This document shows, piece after piece, positions 17,613 to 25,175 of a stretch of 37,549 nucleotides of DNA. The notes below the pieces were generated by a model. It saw only the letters and a list, made by a program, of their open reading frames with translations, was not told the DNA's origin and searched no databases. Where the stretch lies: assembly GCA_905479635.1 (NCBI GenBank), contig CAJQNG010000078.1, positions 1-37,549 of the forward strand, in the 5' to 3' direction. The DNA is from an uncultured Boseongicola sp. GTDB lineage: Bacteria > Pseudomonadota > Alphaproteobacteria > Rhodobacterales > Rhodobacteraceae. Every line of letters starts with the position of its first letter. Position 1 is the first letter of the stretch. The translations under genes and the position numbers were made by a program.

Positions 17613-17974
17613 ATGGGTCGTGCCTGCGCGGGTCCGTAGCATTTGAGGTGGCGCGGCCGCGCCGCGCGCCGTATCAACGTGCCATTGTCGGCAGTGTCGT
17701 CGGCAATCGGGACATGTCTGGTCTTCGGCACAAGTCGATTTGGCTGGAAGCGCGATTGCCGGTCCGGTGCGCTGGTATGGGGCCACAAAAAGCGGAAAAC
17801 GTGGATTTTGCGGGACGTGCGGCTCGTTTTGTTCTGGAAAGCGTGTGATGAAGCTGCGATCGCGTTTGCCTTGGGCGCAGTTGATGACGCGACGCCTTTC
17901 AAGCTGGAGAAGCACATCTTTGCTGCCGAAAAAGCGATTACTATGAAATTTCAGAAAGCGTGCCGCAGTTTTGA
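17609..17974 (+). pseudogene. Broken GFA/CENP-V-type zinc protein gene
   Basis: The ATG overlaps the lysE-type stop and opens MNGSCLRGSVAFEVARP, the N-terminus of the glutathione-dependent formaldehyde-activating (GFA) domain family. The usual second Cys of the CxC pair is Arg here. A shift near 17680 leads to CHCRQCRRQSGHVW and, in the same frame, GKRGFCGTCGS. A second shift near 17828 leads to FWKACDEAAIAFALGAVDD and TPFKLEKHIFAAEK. A third near 17930 leads to DYYEISESVPQF and the TGA at 17972-17974. Zinc motifs are thus present but spread over several frames. No functional product is expected. Confidence 0.75.
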
Positions 17975-18618
17975 ATTCTGAATACACTCCCCCCGATGTA
18001 CCGCTTGATGTGATCCATATGGACCACGAAATATTGATCGTCGGTAAGCCTGATGGCTTGCTCTCTGTCCCGGGAAAAGGCGCGCATCTAGCCGAATGTT
18101 TGCTGTCGCGCGTTCAGGCGGCCTTTCCGGAGGCTCTTTTGGTGCATCGGTTGGATCGCGATACCTCCGGGGTGATGGTCTTCGCGCTCACCCGGCACGC
18201 GCAACGACATCTTGGGCTTCAGTTCGAAAAGCGCTTCATCAAAAAGATGTATGTTGCGCGGGTGCAGGGGCAGGTGGCGGAAAAAACCGGAATAATTGAC
18301 TTGCCGCTGATCGTTGATTGGCCAAACCGGCCGCGCCAGATGGTTGACCATGAGAACGGCAAAGCTGCCTTAACCGAGTGGCGCGTGCAGCGCAGCAATG
18401 AAAGTGAGACGCGGATCCGCTTGTTCCCACAGACTGGCCGGTCGCATCAACTTCGAGTCCATATGCTGGCAATTGGGCATCCCATTCTTGGGGACCCGTT
18501 CTATGCGGAAGGACCCGCACGGAAGTTTTCGCGTATGATGTTGCACAGCGAAAGCCTGCGTTTACGTCACCCCGACGGGGGCATTGGGATGACGTTCAAA
18601 GTGAAGACGCCGTTCTAG
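17971..18618 (+). CDS. RluA family pseudouridine synthase
   Basis: This 215-residue protein has the RluA catalytic motif VHRLDRDTSGVMVFAL, where the Asp in HRLD is the nucleophile, preceded by ILIVGKPDGLLSVPGKG. The C-terminal signature LFPQTGRSHQLRVHMLAIGH and PILGDPFYA also matches. It isomerises uridine in rRNA and possibly tRNA; length and motifs are closest to RluA itself. The start is taken as the TTG at 17971, since TPPDVPLDVIHMDHE fits the family N-terminus and no upstream ATG exists in frame. It overlaps the end of the broken GFA gene by four bases. Confidence 0.88.
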   Translation: MNSEYTPPDVPLDVIHMDHEILIVGKPDGLLSVPGKGAHLAECLLSRVQAAFPEALLVHRLDRDTSGVMVFALTRHAQRHLGLQFEKRFIKKMYVARVQGQVAEKTGIIDLPLIVDWPNRPRQMVDHENGKAALTEWRVQRSNESETRIRLFPQTGRSHQLRVHMLAIGHPILGDPFYAEGPARKFSRMMLHSESLRLRHPDGGIGMTFKVKTPF

Positions 18619-18663
18619 GGGTGATTTTTAAGGACCCTGGTTAGGGTTTTGGCGTCCAAAGCA

Positions 18664-19105
18664 TCAGTCTTCATGCGGTTCAAGCTGGTGCTCGAACTTT
18701 TCGCGCAAGTGCCTGTGCCGGGCTGGCAGCGTCAGCGAGTCGCCAAGATGCGCGGTGTCTTCGTCGATGTCGAAACTGGGCGCGTTGGTTGCGATCTCAA
18801 ACAGAACACCGTTGGGGGTCGGAAAGTAGATCGCCCAGAAGTCGTTACGGTCGATCACGGGCGTTCCCTGATATCCCGGTTCCATAAGCGCCTCGCGGGC
18901 CTCTAATTGCCGTGCGCGGTTTTCAACGGCGCAGGCGATATGATGTCCCGAGCCTGCGCCTTGACCTGCTGAATCCGCCAAAGGAAGGGTTTCGATATCA
19001 ATCGTATTGGCTTCGGTCCCGCCGGGAACACCAAAGCGCGCTATTTTTCGAAGCTGAAGATGCGAGCGATGTGACGTGGTGCAGTCCTTTGATCTGGGAT
19101 AACAT
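18664..19105 (-). pseudogene. Internally deleted ring-cleaving dioxygenase (VOC/glyoxalase) gene
   Basis: The ATG at 19105 opens MLSQIKGLHHVTSLASSA, the N-terminus of two-domain VOC-type dioxygenases of the MhqO type. After about 18 residues the sequence jumps, in another frame, to the end of domain one (RFGVPGGTEANTIDIETLPL) and then a complete second domain (GHHIACAVENRARQLEAREA, NDFWAIYFPTPNGVLFEIAT, down to the TGA at 18664-18666). Family members are about 300 residues long, so roughly 120 residues of domain one are missing. The first metal His (GLHHVTS) and the second-domain His and Glu remain, but no continuous frame links them. Confidence 0.78.
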
Positions 19106-19232
19106 CGTAGATCGCAAAAGTCTGGTTTCCCCAAAGATATAATGTTCATGAATTCGGTAGATAGTTGCGTATGCGTGCAGAGTTTGATCGTTTTTGCACA
19201 TGAGAGTCCGTCTAGCGTCGGAGGCAACGCTT

Positions 19233-19973
19233 ATGAAAAGCTTTAAGACATTGACTGATTTGCGGGTAAGGGTAGCAAAAGCCTCCACAAAAGGTGTACC
19301 GCCGGCGTTGCGCGATCCTGCGCGCGGTGCGTTGGTGGCGTGGATCGACACGGCGATACAGTATGAGATGCCTTTGAATGCAGCCCTTCGCCGGCTCAGA
19401 GATGGGGACGCCGCCGAAGCGATCGGGCGCACCGCAATCGCACCGCAGCTTGCCGATCCGAACGGTCCTGCGGCAAAAGCGGCCTGTGCGCCTGGGTGCG
19501 CTTTCTGCTGCATCCTAAGTGGCGATGACGGTGGTACGATCACCCAGGCTGAAGCCCGTCGCCTGCATCAGGCTTTGGTCCCAGTGGCCGGTGCACCGGA
19601 TGGTCGGGCTTGGAATGCGAAGGCTTGTCCTTCGCTTGATCCTGAAACGCGGCTTTGCCGCGCCTATGACGCACGGCCGATGATCTGTCGCAGCTATATG
19701 TCGTCGGATGTATCTGCGTGCGAAATGATTGCTTCGGGTGCAACGGTCCAGGGCGCCGGGGTTCTTGGCGCGCACACTCTGTATCTTGCTGTTTTGACGC
19801 TTACGCGGAACCTGCTGAGAGGCATCGTCCGTGTGCCGACCTACAGCCTTTCGCGGGTTGCGGCAGGCGCCGTGGACGGACTAAGCGAGGACGATGCCTT
19901 GAACTCTGCCCGCCATGGGACGCACGAACTCGATGATGAGGTCGCGCGACAGGCCGCCATGTTGAAGCGTTAG
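19233..19973 (+). CDS. YkgJ-type cysteine-cluster protein
   Basis: This 246-residue protein starts at the ATG at 19233, which has a strong ribosome site (GGAGGC, 19220-19225). The N-terminal half is helical. The Cys cluster then appears as CAPGCAFCCILSGDDGG and is completed by ACPSLDPETRLCRAYDARPM and ICRSYMSSDVSACE, matching the CxxxCxxCC...C...C...C layout of the YkgJ zinc/iron-chelating family. The metal and function are unknown in general for this group. It stands alone, convergent with the aldehyde dehydrogenase gene four bases away. Confidence 0.85.
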   Translation: MKSFKTLTDLRVRVAKASTKGVPPALRDPARGALVAWIDTAIQYEMPLNAALRRLRDGDAAEAIGRTAIAPQLADPNGPAAKAACAPGCAFCCILSGDDGGTITQAEARRLHQALVPVAGAPDGRAWNAKACPSLDPETRLCRAYDARPMICRSYMSSDVSACEMIASGATVQGAGVLGAHTLYLAVLTLTRNLLRGIVRVPTYSLSRVAAGAVDGLSEDDALNSARHGTHELDDEVARQAAMLKR

Positions 19974-19977
19974 GGTA

Positions 19978-21411
19978 TCAGTCTGGCCAGCCGCCGACAG
20001 ATTTGATCTCGACGAATTCCTCAAGACCCCAAACACCGCCTTCACGTCCGTTGCCGGAATGACCGACGCCGCCAAAGGGAGCGCCTTGGCCGCGGCTTTG
20101 ACCATTCATCTGCACCATCCCGGAATGAAGCTCTCGGGCAAAGCGCTTGAGTTTCTCCGGGTCGCTTGACTGCACATAGTTCGTCAGGCCGTAGACCGTG
20201 TCGTTGGCAATCGCGAGCGCTTCGTCGGCCGTATCAAATGGCATAATTGACAAAACGGGCCCGAAAATTTCTTCGCGCATAATCGTCATATCCGGGGTCA
20301 CATCGGCGAAAACGGTTGGACGGACAAAGTATCCACGGTTGAGGCCATCAGGTCGTCCGACACCGCCTGCTGCGAGACGCGCGCCTTCATCGAGGCCGGA
20401 CTGGATCAAAGATTGTACTTTGTTGAACTGCAACTCGCTGACAAGCGGACCAATGTGCGCGCCCTTCTCAGCAGCCTTTGCGACGTGGGTGTTGCGCGCA
20501 ATTTCAGCGGCTTCTTCGACCGCGCGCTCGTACCGCGACCGTTCAACCAACATGCGGGTGGGCGCGTTACACGACTGTCCGGTGTTCTCAAAGCAATGAC
20601 GCGCGCCACGTTGCACCGCGTCATCATCGGCGTCAGCAAAGACGATGTTCGCCCCTTTGCCGCCAAGTTCCAATGACACGCGTTTCAAAGTTTCTGCGGC
20701 AGCTTTCGAGATAGCGATCCCTGCACGCGTGGACCCGGTGAAGGAAATCATATCGACGTCAGGATGCACGGAAAGCTGCGAGCCGACGCCAACGCCGTCG
20801 CCGTTTACCAGATTGAACACGCCTGCCGGAACACCAGCAGCGTCAACGATTTCGGCAAATAGGAGAGATGATAGGGGCGCTATCTCGGACGGCTTAAGCA
20901 CCATCGTACAGCCGGTTATCAGCGCGGGAATTGCCTTCAGGGTTACCTGGTTCATTGGCCAGTTCCACGGTGTTATCATGCCGACCACGCCGATCGGGTC
21001 CTTAATGATCCGGGTTCCGGCCTTGCCATTCAGGCGATGCTCCCATTCGAAGCCCTGGACAGCTTTGAGGAAGCCACGGATGTGCGAATCGCCGGAGCTG
21101 ACTTGTTCTTCGAGGGAAAAGTCGATCGGTGCGCCCATTTCAAGGCTCATGGCTTTCGCCATGTCGTGTTGGCGTTCGGTATAAACCTCAAGAATGTTTC
21201 GAACGTAAGCGATTCTATCAGCCACAGAAAGCGCCCGCCACGCGGGCAGAGCCGCTTTAGCAGCTGCAACCGCGGCATCTGTATCGGCTTGACCACCAAG
21301 CGAAATGGTTGCGACCGCTTCTTCAGTCGACGGATCAATAACGTCACAGGCTTTGCCGGCAATGGGGTCGACCCACGAGCCGTTGATATAAAATTGGCGC
21401 TTTTCAATCAT
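19978..21411 (-). CDS. NAD(P)-dependent aldehyde dehydrogenase
   Basis: This 477-residue aldehyde dehydrogenase superfamily member has the NAD-site motif GVVGMITPWNWPMNQVTLK, the Glu general base in VSLELGGKGANIVFAD and the catalytic Cys in ENTGQSCNAPTRMLVERS. EEIFGPVLSIMPFD and PFGGVGHSGNGREGG near the end are also standard. It oxidises an aldehyde to an acid; the substrate is not predictable from sequence. The ATG at 21411 is chosen because it has a GAAGGA ribosome site and starts directly at MIEKRQFYINGSWV. An upstream in-frame start at 21447 is unsupported. Confidence 0.92.
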   Translation of the reverse strand: MIEKRQFYINGSWVDPIAGKACDVIDPSTEEAVATISLGGQADTDAAVAAAKAALPAWRALSVADRIAYVRNILEVYTERQHDMAKAMSLEMGAPIDFSLEEQVSSGDSHIRGFLKAVQGFEWEHRLNGKAGTRIIKDPIGVVGMITPWNWPMNQVTLKAIPALITGCTMVLKPSEIAPLSSLLFAEIVDAAGVPAGVFNLVNGDGVGVGSQLSVHPDVDMISFTGSTRAGIAISKAAAETLKRVSLELGGKGANIVFADADDDAVQRGARHCFENTGQSCNAPTRMLVERSRYERAVEEAAEIARNTHVAKAAEKGAHIGPLVSELQFNKVQSLIQSGLDEGARLAAGGVGRPDGLNRGYFVRPTVFADVTPDMTIMREEIFGPVLSIMPFDTADEALAIANDTVYGLTNYVQSSDPEKLKRFARELHSGMVQMNGQSRGQGAPFGGVGHSGNGREGGVWGLEEFVEIKSVGGWPD

Positions 21412-21521
21412 GGGGCGTCCTTCGCTTTGTCGGCTGAGACATGTCACTAGCAGTGCGGTGCGGCAAGCGGTCGAAGCGCAATTTGATCAAATTATTCGCG
21501 GTGAATCACAATACTGCACAC

Positions 21522-21555
21522 AAAAAAGACCGCATTCTTGCGAAGCGGCCTTTTC
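21522..21555 (-). terminator. Intrinsic terminator of rpmJ
   Basis: On the minus strand, 26 bases after the rpmJ stop, an A-run leads into GGCCGC, an 11-base loop, then GCGGTC followed by six Ts. The stem is six pairs with one G-T pair, extended by A-T pairing of the flanks. This is a typical Rho-independent terminator. Confidence 0.75.
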
Positions 21556-21580
21556 TAAATTCTGTCGCCGTCAGAGCGAA

Positions 21581-21706
21581 TCAGCCCTGACGTGCTTTGA
21601 ACCGACGCTGCGTCTTGTTGATCACATAGACGCGGCCCTTGCGGCGCACGACGCGGCAATCACGGTGCCGGTTCTTCAGCGAGCGGAGCGAGTTGCGAAC
21701 TTTCAT
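21581..21706 (-). CDS. rpmJ: 50S ribosomal protein L36
   Basis: This 41-residue basic protein ([20 protein letters not shown], then [20 protein letters not shown] plus a final G) is the alphaproteobacterial form of L36, slightly longer than the 37-38 residue form and with only one Cys, so it belongs to the zinc-independent type. It is a structural protein of the large ribosomal subunit. The start is fixed by a strong ribosome site (AAAGGGAGAAGG) six bases or fewer upstream. It is a single-gene unit with its own terminator and lies just downstream of tRNA-Val on the same strand. Confidence 0.96.
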   Translation of the reverse strand: MKVRNSLRSLKNRHRDCRVVRRKGRVYVINKTQRRFKARQG

Positions 21707-21789
21707 AGTCCTTCTCCCTTTGTCGCGGCGCGTGAAGAGCGCCTTAGGTTTCGTTTCTGCCATATTTCCCGAAGGAAAATGACGGTTCA

Positions 21790-21864
21790 TGGTGGGCGAT
21801 ACTGGGATCGAACCAGTGACCCCTTCGATGTCAACGAAGTGCTCTACCGCTGAGCTAATCGCCC
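21790..21864 (-). tRNA. tRNA-Val (anticodon GAC)
   Basis: This is a 75-base cloverleaf with every arm readable: acceptor GGGCGAT/ATCGCCC, D-arm GCTC/GAGC, anticodon stem CTTCG/CGAAG around loop TTGACAT (anticodon GAC), variable GGGTC and T-arm ACTGG TTCGATC CCAGT. The discriminator is A and the CCA end is encoded in the DNA. rpmJ lies 83 bases downstream on the same strand. Confidence 0.97.
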
Positions 21865-22019
21865 TGTCTTCAAACTTTTCCACCCTGTTCAAAAGAACAA
21901 TACGCGGGGCAAGCCCCGCGCTGGTCGGGCTGGCTATAGTAGGTTCGCCTCATCACTTCAAGGGCTTTTGGCATACAGAAGAATTGCTCTATAATCATTT
22001 TGAGCAAGGAGCAGAACGC

Positions 22020-22874
22020 GTGAAACCCTATAGACTGAGGATGCCGGATGTCCGGACAACAAGCGTTGTCTTCGCCTCGCCCCATTCAGGGCGCGTGTAT
22101 CCGTGGAGCTTTGTGCGCCGCTCGGTCTTGGATGAACGCACGCTAAGATCATCCGAGGACGCGTTTGTAGACCAACTCTTTGATTTTGCGCCGAAACATG
22201 GCGCGCCTCTTCTAACGGCGACTTATCCGCGGGCTTGGATCGATGTGAACAGGTCGTTCGATGAACTGGACCCTGCGTTGATCGAAGGTCTGACGCGCCA
22301 GACGCATAATCCACGCGTAGCCTCGGGGCTCGGTGTGGTGCCGCGTGTTGTTGCAAACGGGCGCGCGATTTATCGTGGGAAGCTTACTAGACGGGAAGCC
22401 GATACCCGTATCCGAGATGTTTGGAAGCCCTGGCACGACGCGATTCAGGTCTTGCTCGACGAAAGTCATGCTCTGTTTGGCGAGGCGGTTCTGATCGACT
22501 GCCATTCGATGCCTCATGAAGCTATCGAAAGCCTGTCGCATCCGCGTGGGACGCGGCCCGATATCGTTCTGGGCGACCGGTTCGGCGCGGCCGCTGGAAG
22601 CCAGATTGTTGACCGCATCGAGGCAGCTTTTGCGGCGACTGGTCTGCGAGTTGCACGTAACGCGCCATTTGCCGGCGCCTTCGTGACGCAGCACTATGGG
22701 CGCCCTTCGCGAGGGCAACACGCCGTCCAGATCGAGATTGATCGCGCGCTTTACATGAACGAGCAGGCCATTCGGCCAAACGGAAATTTCCAAAGTTTTG
22801 CGGGTCTGATGGAGATCGTAACGGCTGAGATTGCCGAGATTGGGAGACGGGATATTCCGTTGGCGGCCGAATAG
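22020..22874 (+). CDS. N-formylglutamate amidohydrolase family protein
   Basis: This 284-residue protein starts at the GTG at 22020, which has a strong ribosome site (AAGGAG, 22006-22011). The frame is open further upstream but only through the tRNA complement. Family motifs are SVVFASPHSGRVYPWSF, the Zn/Arg region TYPRAWIDVNRSFDELDP, LIDCHSMPHEAIESLSHPRG and PDIVLGDRFGAAAG, plus GRPSRGQHAVQIEIDRALYM near the C-terminus. The family hydrolyses N-formyl-L-glutamate, the last step of one histidine-degradation route, but many members are distant and the substrate here is unproven. No hut genes are adjacent. Confidence 0.85.
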   Translation: MKPYRLRMPDVRTTSVVFASPHSGRVYPWSFVRRSVLDERTLRSSEDAFVDQLFDFAPKHGAPLLTATYPRAWIDVNRSFDELDPALIEGLTRQTHNPRVASGLGVVPRVVANGRAIYRGKLTRREADTRIRDVWKPWHDAIQVLLDESHALFGEAVLIDCHSMPHEAIESLSHPRGTRPDIVLGDRFGAAAGSQIVDRIEAAFAATGLRVARNAPFAGAFVTQHYGRPSRGQHAVQIEIDRALYMNEQAIRPNGNFQSFAGLMEIVTAEIAEIGRRDIPLAAE

Positions 22875-22925
22875 GCAACGCAATCGTGATTGGTCACAGC
22901 TCTGTTAGTAACGCAGTTTTGGACC

Positions 22926-23297
22926 ATGAGAATTGTGGTGATTTTTGTCTTCACTATCCTGGCCGGTCTGGCGTCGGCCTTGGGCGGCCTTCGTGACAGT
23001 GATACTCGGCTCGAACAGAGGGAACTGACCGGCTTGTTGGCGGGGCAAGTCATTGAATTTTTTGATGGTTCCAAATCTACTTTTCTGAATAGTGGGCGGT
23101 ACCGGTATACTTATACAGATGACGGTCCAGTCTGGGAGGGAACATACGTCTTGGGTGACAACAGCCAGGTTTGCATCAATTTCGACAACGGCTCCGGGCG
23201 CTGCGATGTCTTCGTAAAAGACGGAACACGCACCATCCTCATCACGGCCGAGGGCGTAAGGTTTCCAGTTCGGAACATCACTGTTGCCGCCGATTAG
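22926..23297 (+). CDS. Secreted protein of unknown function
   Basis: This 123-residue protein has an evident signal peptide (MRIVVIFVFTILAGLASA). The mature part is beta-rich, with the blocks QVIEFFDGSKSTFLNSGRYR, DGPVWEGTYVLGDNSQVCIN and GSGRCDVFVKDGTRTILITA. The two Cys could form a disulfide in the periplasm. The pattern resembles small periplasmic proteins that sense or report on envelope components, but the family is not recognised. The ATG at 22926 is chosen for the signal peptide; the ribosome site is weak. The previous gene ends 51 bases upstream. Confidence 0.7.
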   Translation: MRIVVIFVFTILAGLASALGGLRDSDTRLEQRELTGLLAGQVIEFFDGSKSTFLNSGRYRYTYTDDGPVWEGTYVLGDNSQVCINFDNGSGRCDVFVKDGTRTILITAEGVRFPVRNITVAAD

Positions 23298-23368
23298 GGG
23301 CGGATTTCCTTGAAATGACCGGCACTTACCGCTCACCTTCCCCTCGGTGGTAAAGAGTGGGGGTTTTC

Positions 23369-23491
23369 ATGAGTGATTTTCTCGTGGCCGGTTTGATTGT
23401 GATTGCTTTAGCAGCGATTATGAATGTCGGGTCAGTCAGCAACGGTTTGGGGTGTAAGCCCGGTGACCGTGGCGTCATTCAGATTTGTTAG
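23369..23491 (+). CDS. Possible 40-residue membrane protein
   Basis: This is a short frame starting MSDFLVAGLIVIALAAIMNV and ending SVSNGLGCKPGDRGVIQIC. An N-terminal membrane segment (residues 4-20) precedes a short tail with two Cys. GAGTGGGGG just upstream is a plausible ribosome site. Its last four bases overlap the convergent lytic transglycosylase gene. Composition looks coding, but at this length chance cannot be excluded and no family is recognised. Confidence 0.45.
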   Translation: MSDFLVAGLIVIALAAIMNVGSVSNGLGCKPGDRGVIQIC

Positions 23492-24660
23492 AGCGCATTT
23501 AGTAGCGCCTGTGTTGGCCATGCGTCAGCCGGCAACCCGAGCCGTTTTTGCTCGGCTTGAACCGCTGCGCGGGTGTTTGCGCCCAAAATACCGTCGATCC
23601 CGCCAACGCCATAGCCACGTGACTGTAGCTTTCTCTGCAGGGACTTCATCGCGTCGCGACCAAGGCCGGGCGCCGGGTCTCCGGCCGTAAGGCGAGGGGC
23701 GCCTTCAAGACGAGTCGCGAAATACGCAGCTGTGGTGACGTAGACAAAGCTTTGGTTCCACTCGAAAAACACATCGAAATTTGGGTATGCCAGAAACGCG
23801 GGGCCGCGGTGGCCCTGCGGTAAAACGATGGATGCGGGTAGATTTGGGGCCGCGAGCTGGCCACTTTTCGGGGCGACCCCGGCGCGCGCCCAGTCGCGCG
23901 CGGCGCGTTTTTTTTCCAGCCCGGTTGCGGACCAATTGAAGTCACGCGGCATGGTCACTTCCTGAAGCCATGGCTCGCCAGCGCGCCAACCAAGCGAGCT
24001 CAGCATTTTGCCGCCAGACGTCAAAGCATCGGCGGGCGAGGTCTTGAGTGTGACGTGGCCGTCTCCGTCTCCATCGACCCCATTTTCGATGATGTCTCTG
24101 GGCAACATTTGCACCATCCCGATCTCTCCGGCCCAGGCACCGGTCGTGCGGGACGGATCGAGATCGCCGCGTTCGTAGAGCTCCAAGGCGGCAAATACCT
24201 GTGGGCGAAAAAGTTCGGGACGGCGGCAATCATGCGCAAGTGTGACCAGCGCGTTAACAGTATTGAAGTCACCTTGAACAGCGCCGAAGTCGGTCTCGAA
24301 GGCCCAGAATGCCAGCAGAACGCCGCGTGAGACGCCATAGTCACGGTCGATCCGATCAAACACGGCGTCCCATTTCTGGCCGTTGCTCAGCCCGCTTTGG
24401 AAACGGTTATTCGAGATCAACCGGTTCGAGAAATCGAGGAAAGGCCGAGTGAAAATCCCTTGGGACCTATCCGCCCGCAGGACCGCGTCGTCCTTTGCAA
24501 CATTGGCAAAAAAGCGATCTGTGGCAGCGGCCGAAGCACCCTTGTTGCGCGCCTCGGATTTCAAATCTGCGACGAAACTTTGAAACGAGCCGCCGCATGC
24601 AAACGCGGCTGATGCGGGCAATACCAAAGCGACTGCGAGGGCGGAGAGGAGATGTTTCAT
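23488..24660 (-). CDS. Lytic murein transglycosylase (MltB type) with peptidoglycan-binding domain
   Basis: This 390-residue protein has a signal peptide (MKHLLSALAVALVLPASAAF, cleavage just after). The SLT_2 catalytic domain (about 30-300) shows the catalytic Glu in LLAFWAFETDFGAVQGDFN. It also has GEIGMVQMLPRDIIENGVDG with an adjacent Asp-rich stretch, and FEWNQSFVYVTTAAYFATRL. A C-terminal PG_binding_1 domain follows (LQRKLQSRGYGVGGIDGILG, then NTRAAVQAEQKRLGL). It cleaves peptidoglycan with 1,6-anhydro ends in the periplasm. No lipobox Cys follows the signal peptide directly as in E. coli MltB, so it is probably soluble. The ATG at 24660 is set by the signal peptide. Confidence 0.92.
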   Translation of the reverse strand: MKHLLSALAVALVLPASAAFACGGSFQSFVADLKSEARNKGASAAATDRFFANVAKDDAVLRADRSQGIFTRPFLDFSNRLISNNRFQSGLSNGQKWDAVFDRIDRDYGVSRGVLLAFWAFETDFGAVQGDFNTVNALVTLAHDCRRPELFRPQVFAALELYERGDLDPSRTTGAWAGEIGMVQMLPRDIIENGVDGDGDGHVTLKTSPADALTSGGKMLSSLGWRAGEPWLQEVTMPRDFNWSATGLEKKRAARDWARAGVAPKSGQLAAPNLPASIVLPQGHRGPAFLAYPNFDVFFEWNQSFVYVTTAAYFATRLEGAPRLTAGDPAPGLGRDAMKSLQRKLQSRGYGVGGIDGILGANTRAAVQAEQKRLGLPADAWPTQALLNAL

Positions 24661-24850
24661 GACGACCGTGATCCGTTGGAAATGTTGTGCGAACCCTAGC
24701 ATCGACACGTCGCGGAGCAAGCCGGAGATCGGCAAGACGTCGCCAAAGGTTAACAAAAAATTCACTCAAATTAACTGCTTGTGCAGTATTCACAGTCAAA
24801 TATGCCCGCGGGGTAGATATCCGCAGCGGTTCCCCGCCGCCGGAGCTGGA

Positions 24851-25175
24851 ATGGTGGTATTGATTGATGCAAATAGTCCGGGTCTGGCGCGCATTTGGAC
24901 GCGTCATCTGGAGCGGCTCGGAAACGACTTGGGCTGTCGTCCACAGTCAGGCGGACGCGGTGAACTACAGGCTGATACGCAGTATCGATGTGATTGTGCT
25001 TGATCTTGGTCTTGAGAATGGCAGCGCAATCGCGATTGCAGACTGTGCCAGCGATCGTTGGCCTTGTGCCCGCGGTATGCTTGTTTCCAAAAGCACCTTT
25101 TTCTCTGGCGGCTCGATTTTCAATCACATTCCGAACGCCGCTGCGATTGTCGGGTATCACGGCGGTGCAAGCTAA
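24851..25175 (+). pseudogene. Broken receiver-domain (response regulator-like) gene
   Basis: An ATG at 24851 with GGAGC upstream starts MVVLIDANSPGLARIWTRHL and continues ERLGND; the frame then becomes unrelated. About 30 residues in, a one-base shift (24925-24945) restores VHSQADAVNYRLIRSIDVIV and LDLGLENGSAIAIADCASD. The Asp of VLDL is the expected phospho-acceptor. TFFSGGSIFNHIPNAAAIVG follows, to the TAA at 25173. The product would be a CheY-like single-domain receiver, but no continuous frame encodes it. Its stop overlaps that of the convergent glutathionyl-hydroquinone reductase gene. Confidence 0.7.

Noticed and set aside
21729-21745. GGCGC/GCGCC hairpin in the rpmJ leader, considered as a riboswitch or protein-binding site.
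   Set aside because: Five pairs only, with no supporting second structure; too weak to claim regulation.
21789-22019. N-terminal extension of the N-formylglutamate amidohydrolase.
   Set aside because: The upstream frame is the complement of the tRNA-Val gene, and a strong ribosome site precedes the GTG at 22020.
24751-24780. CtrA-like TTAA pair upstream of the broken receiver gene.
   Set aside because: The two TTAA boxes are about 17 bases apart; the CtrA consensus needs seven.
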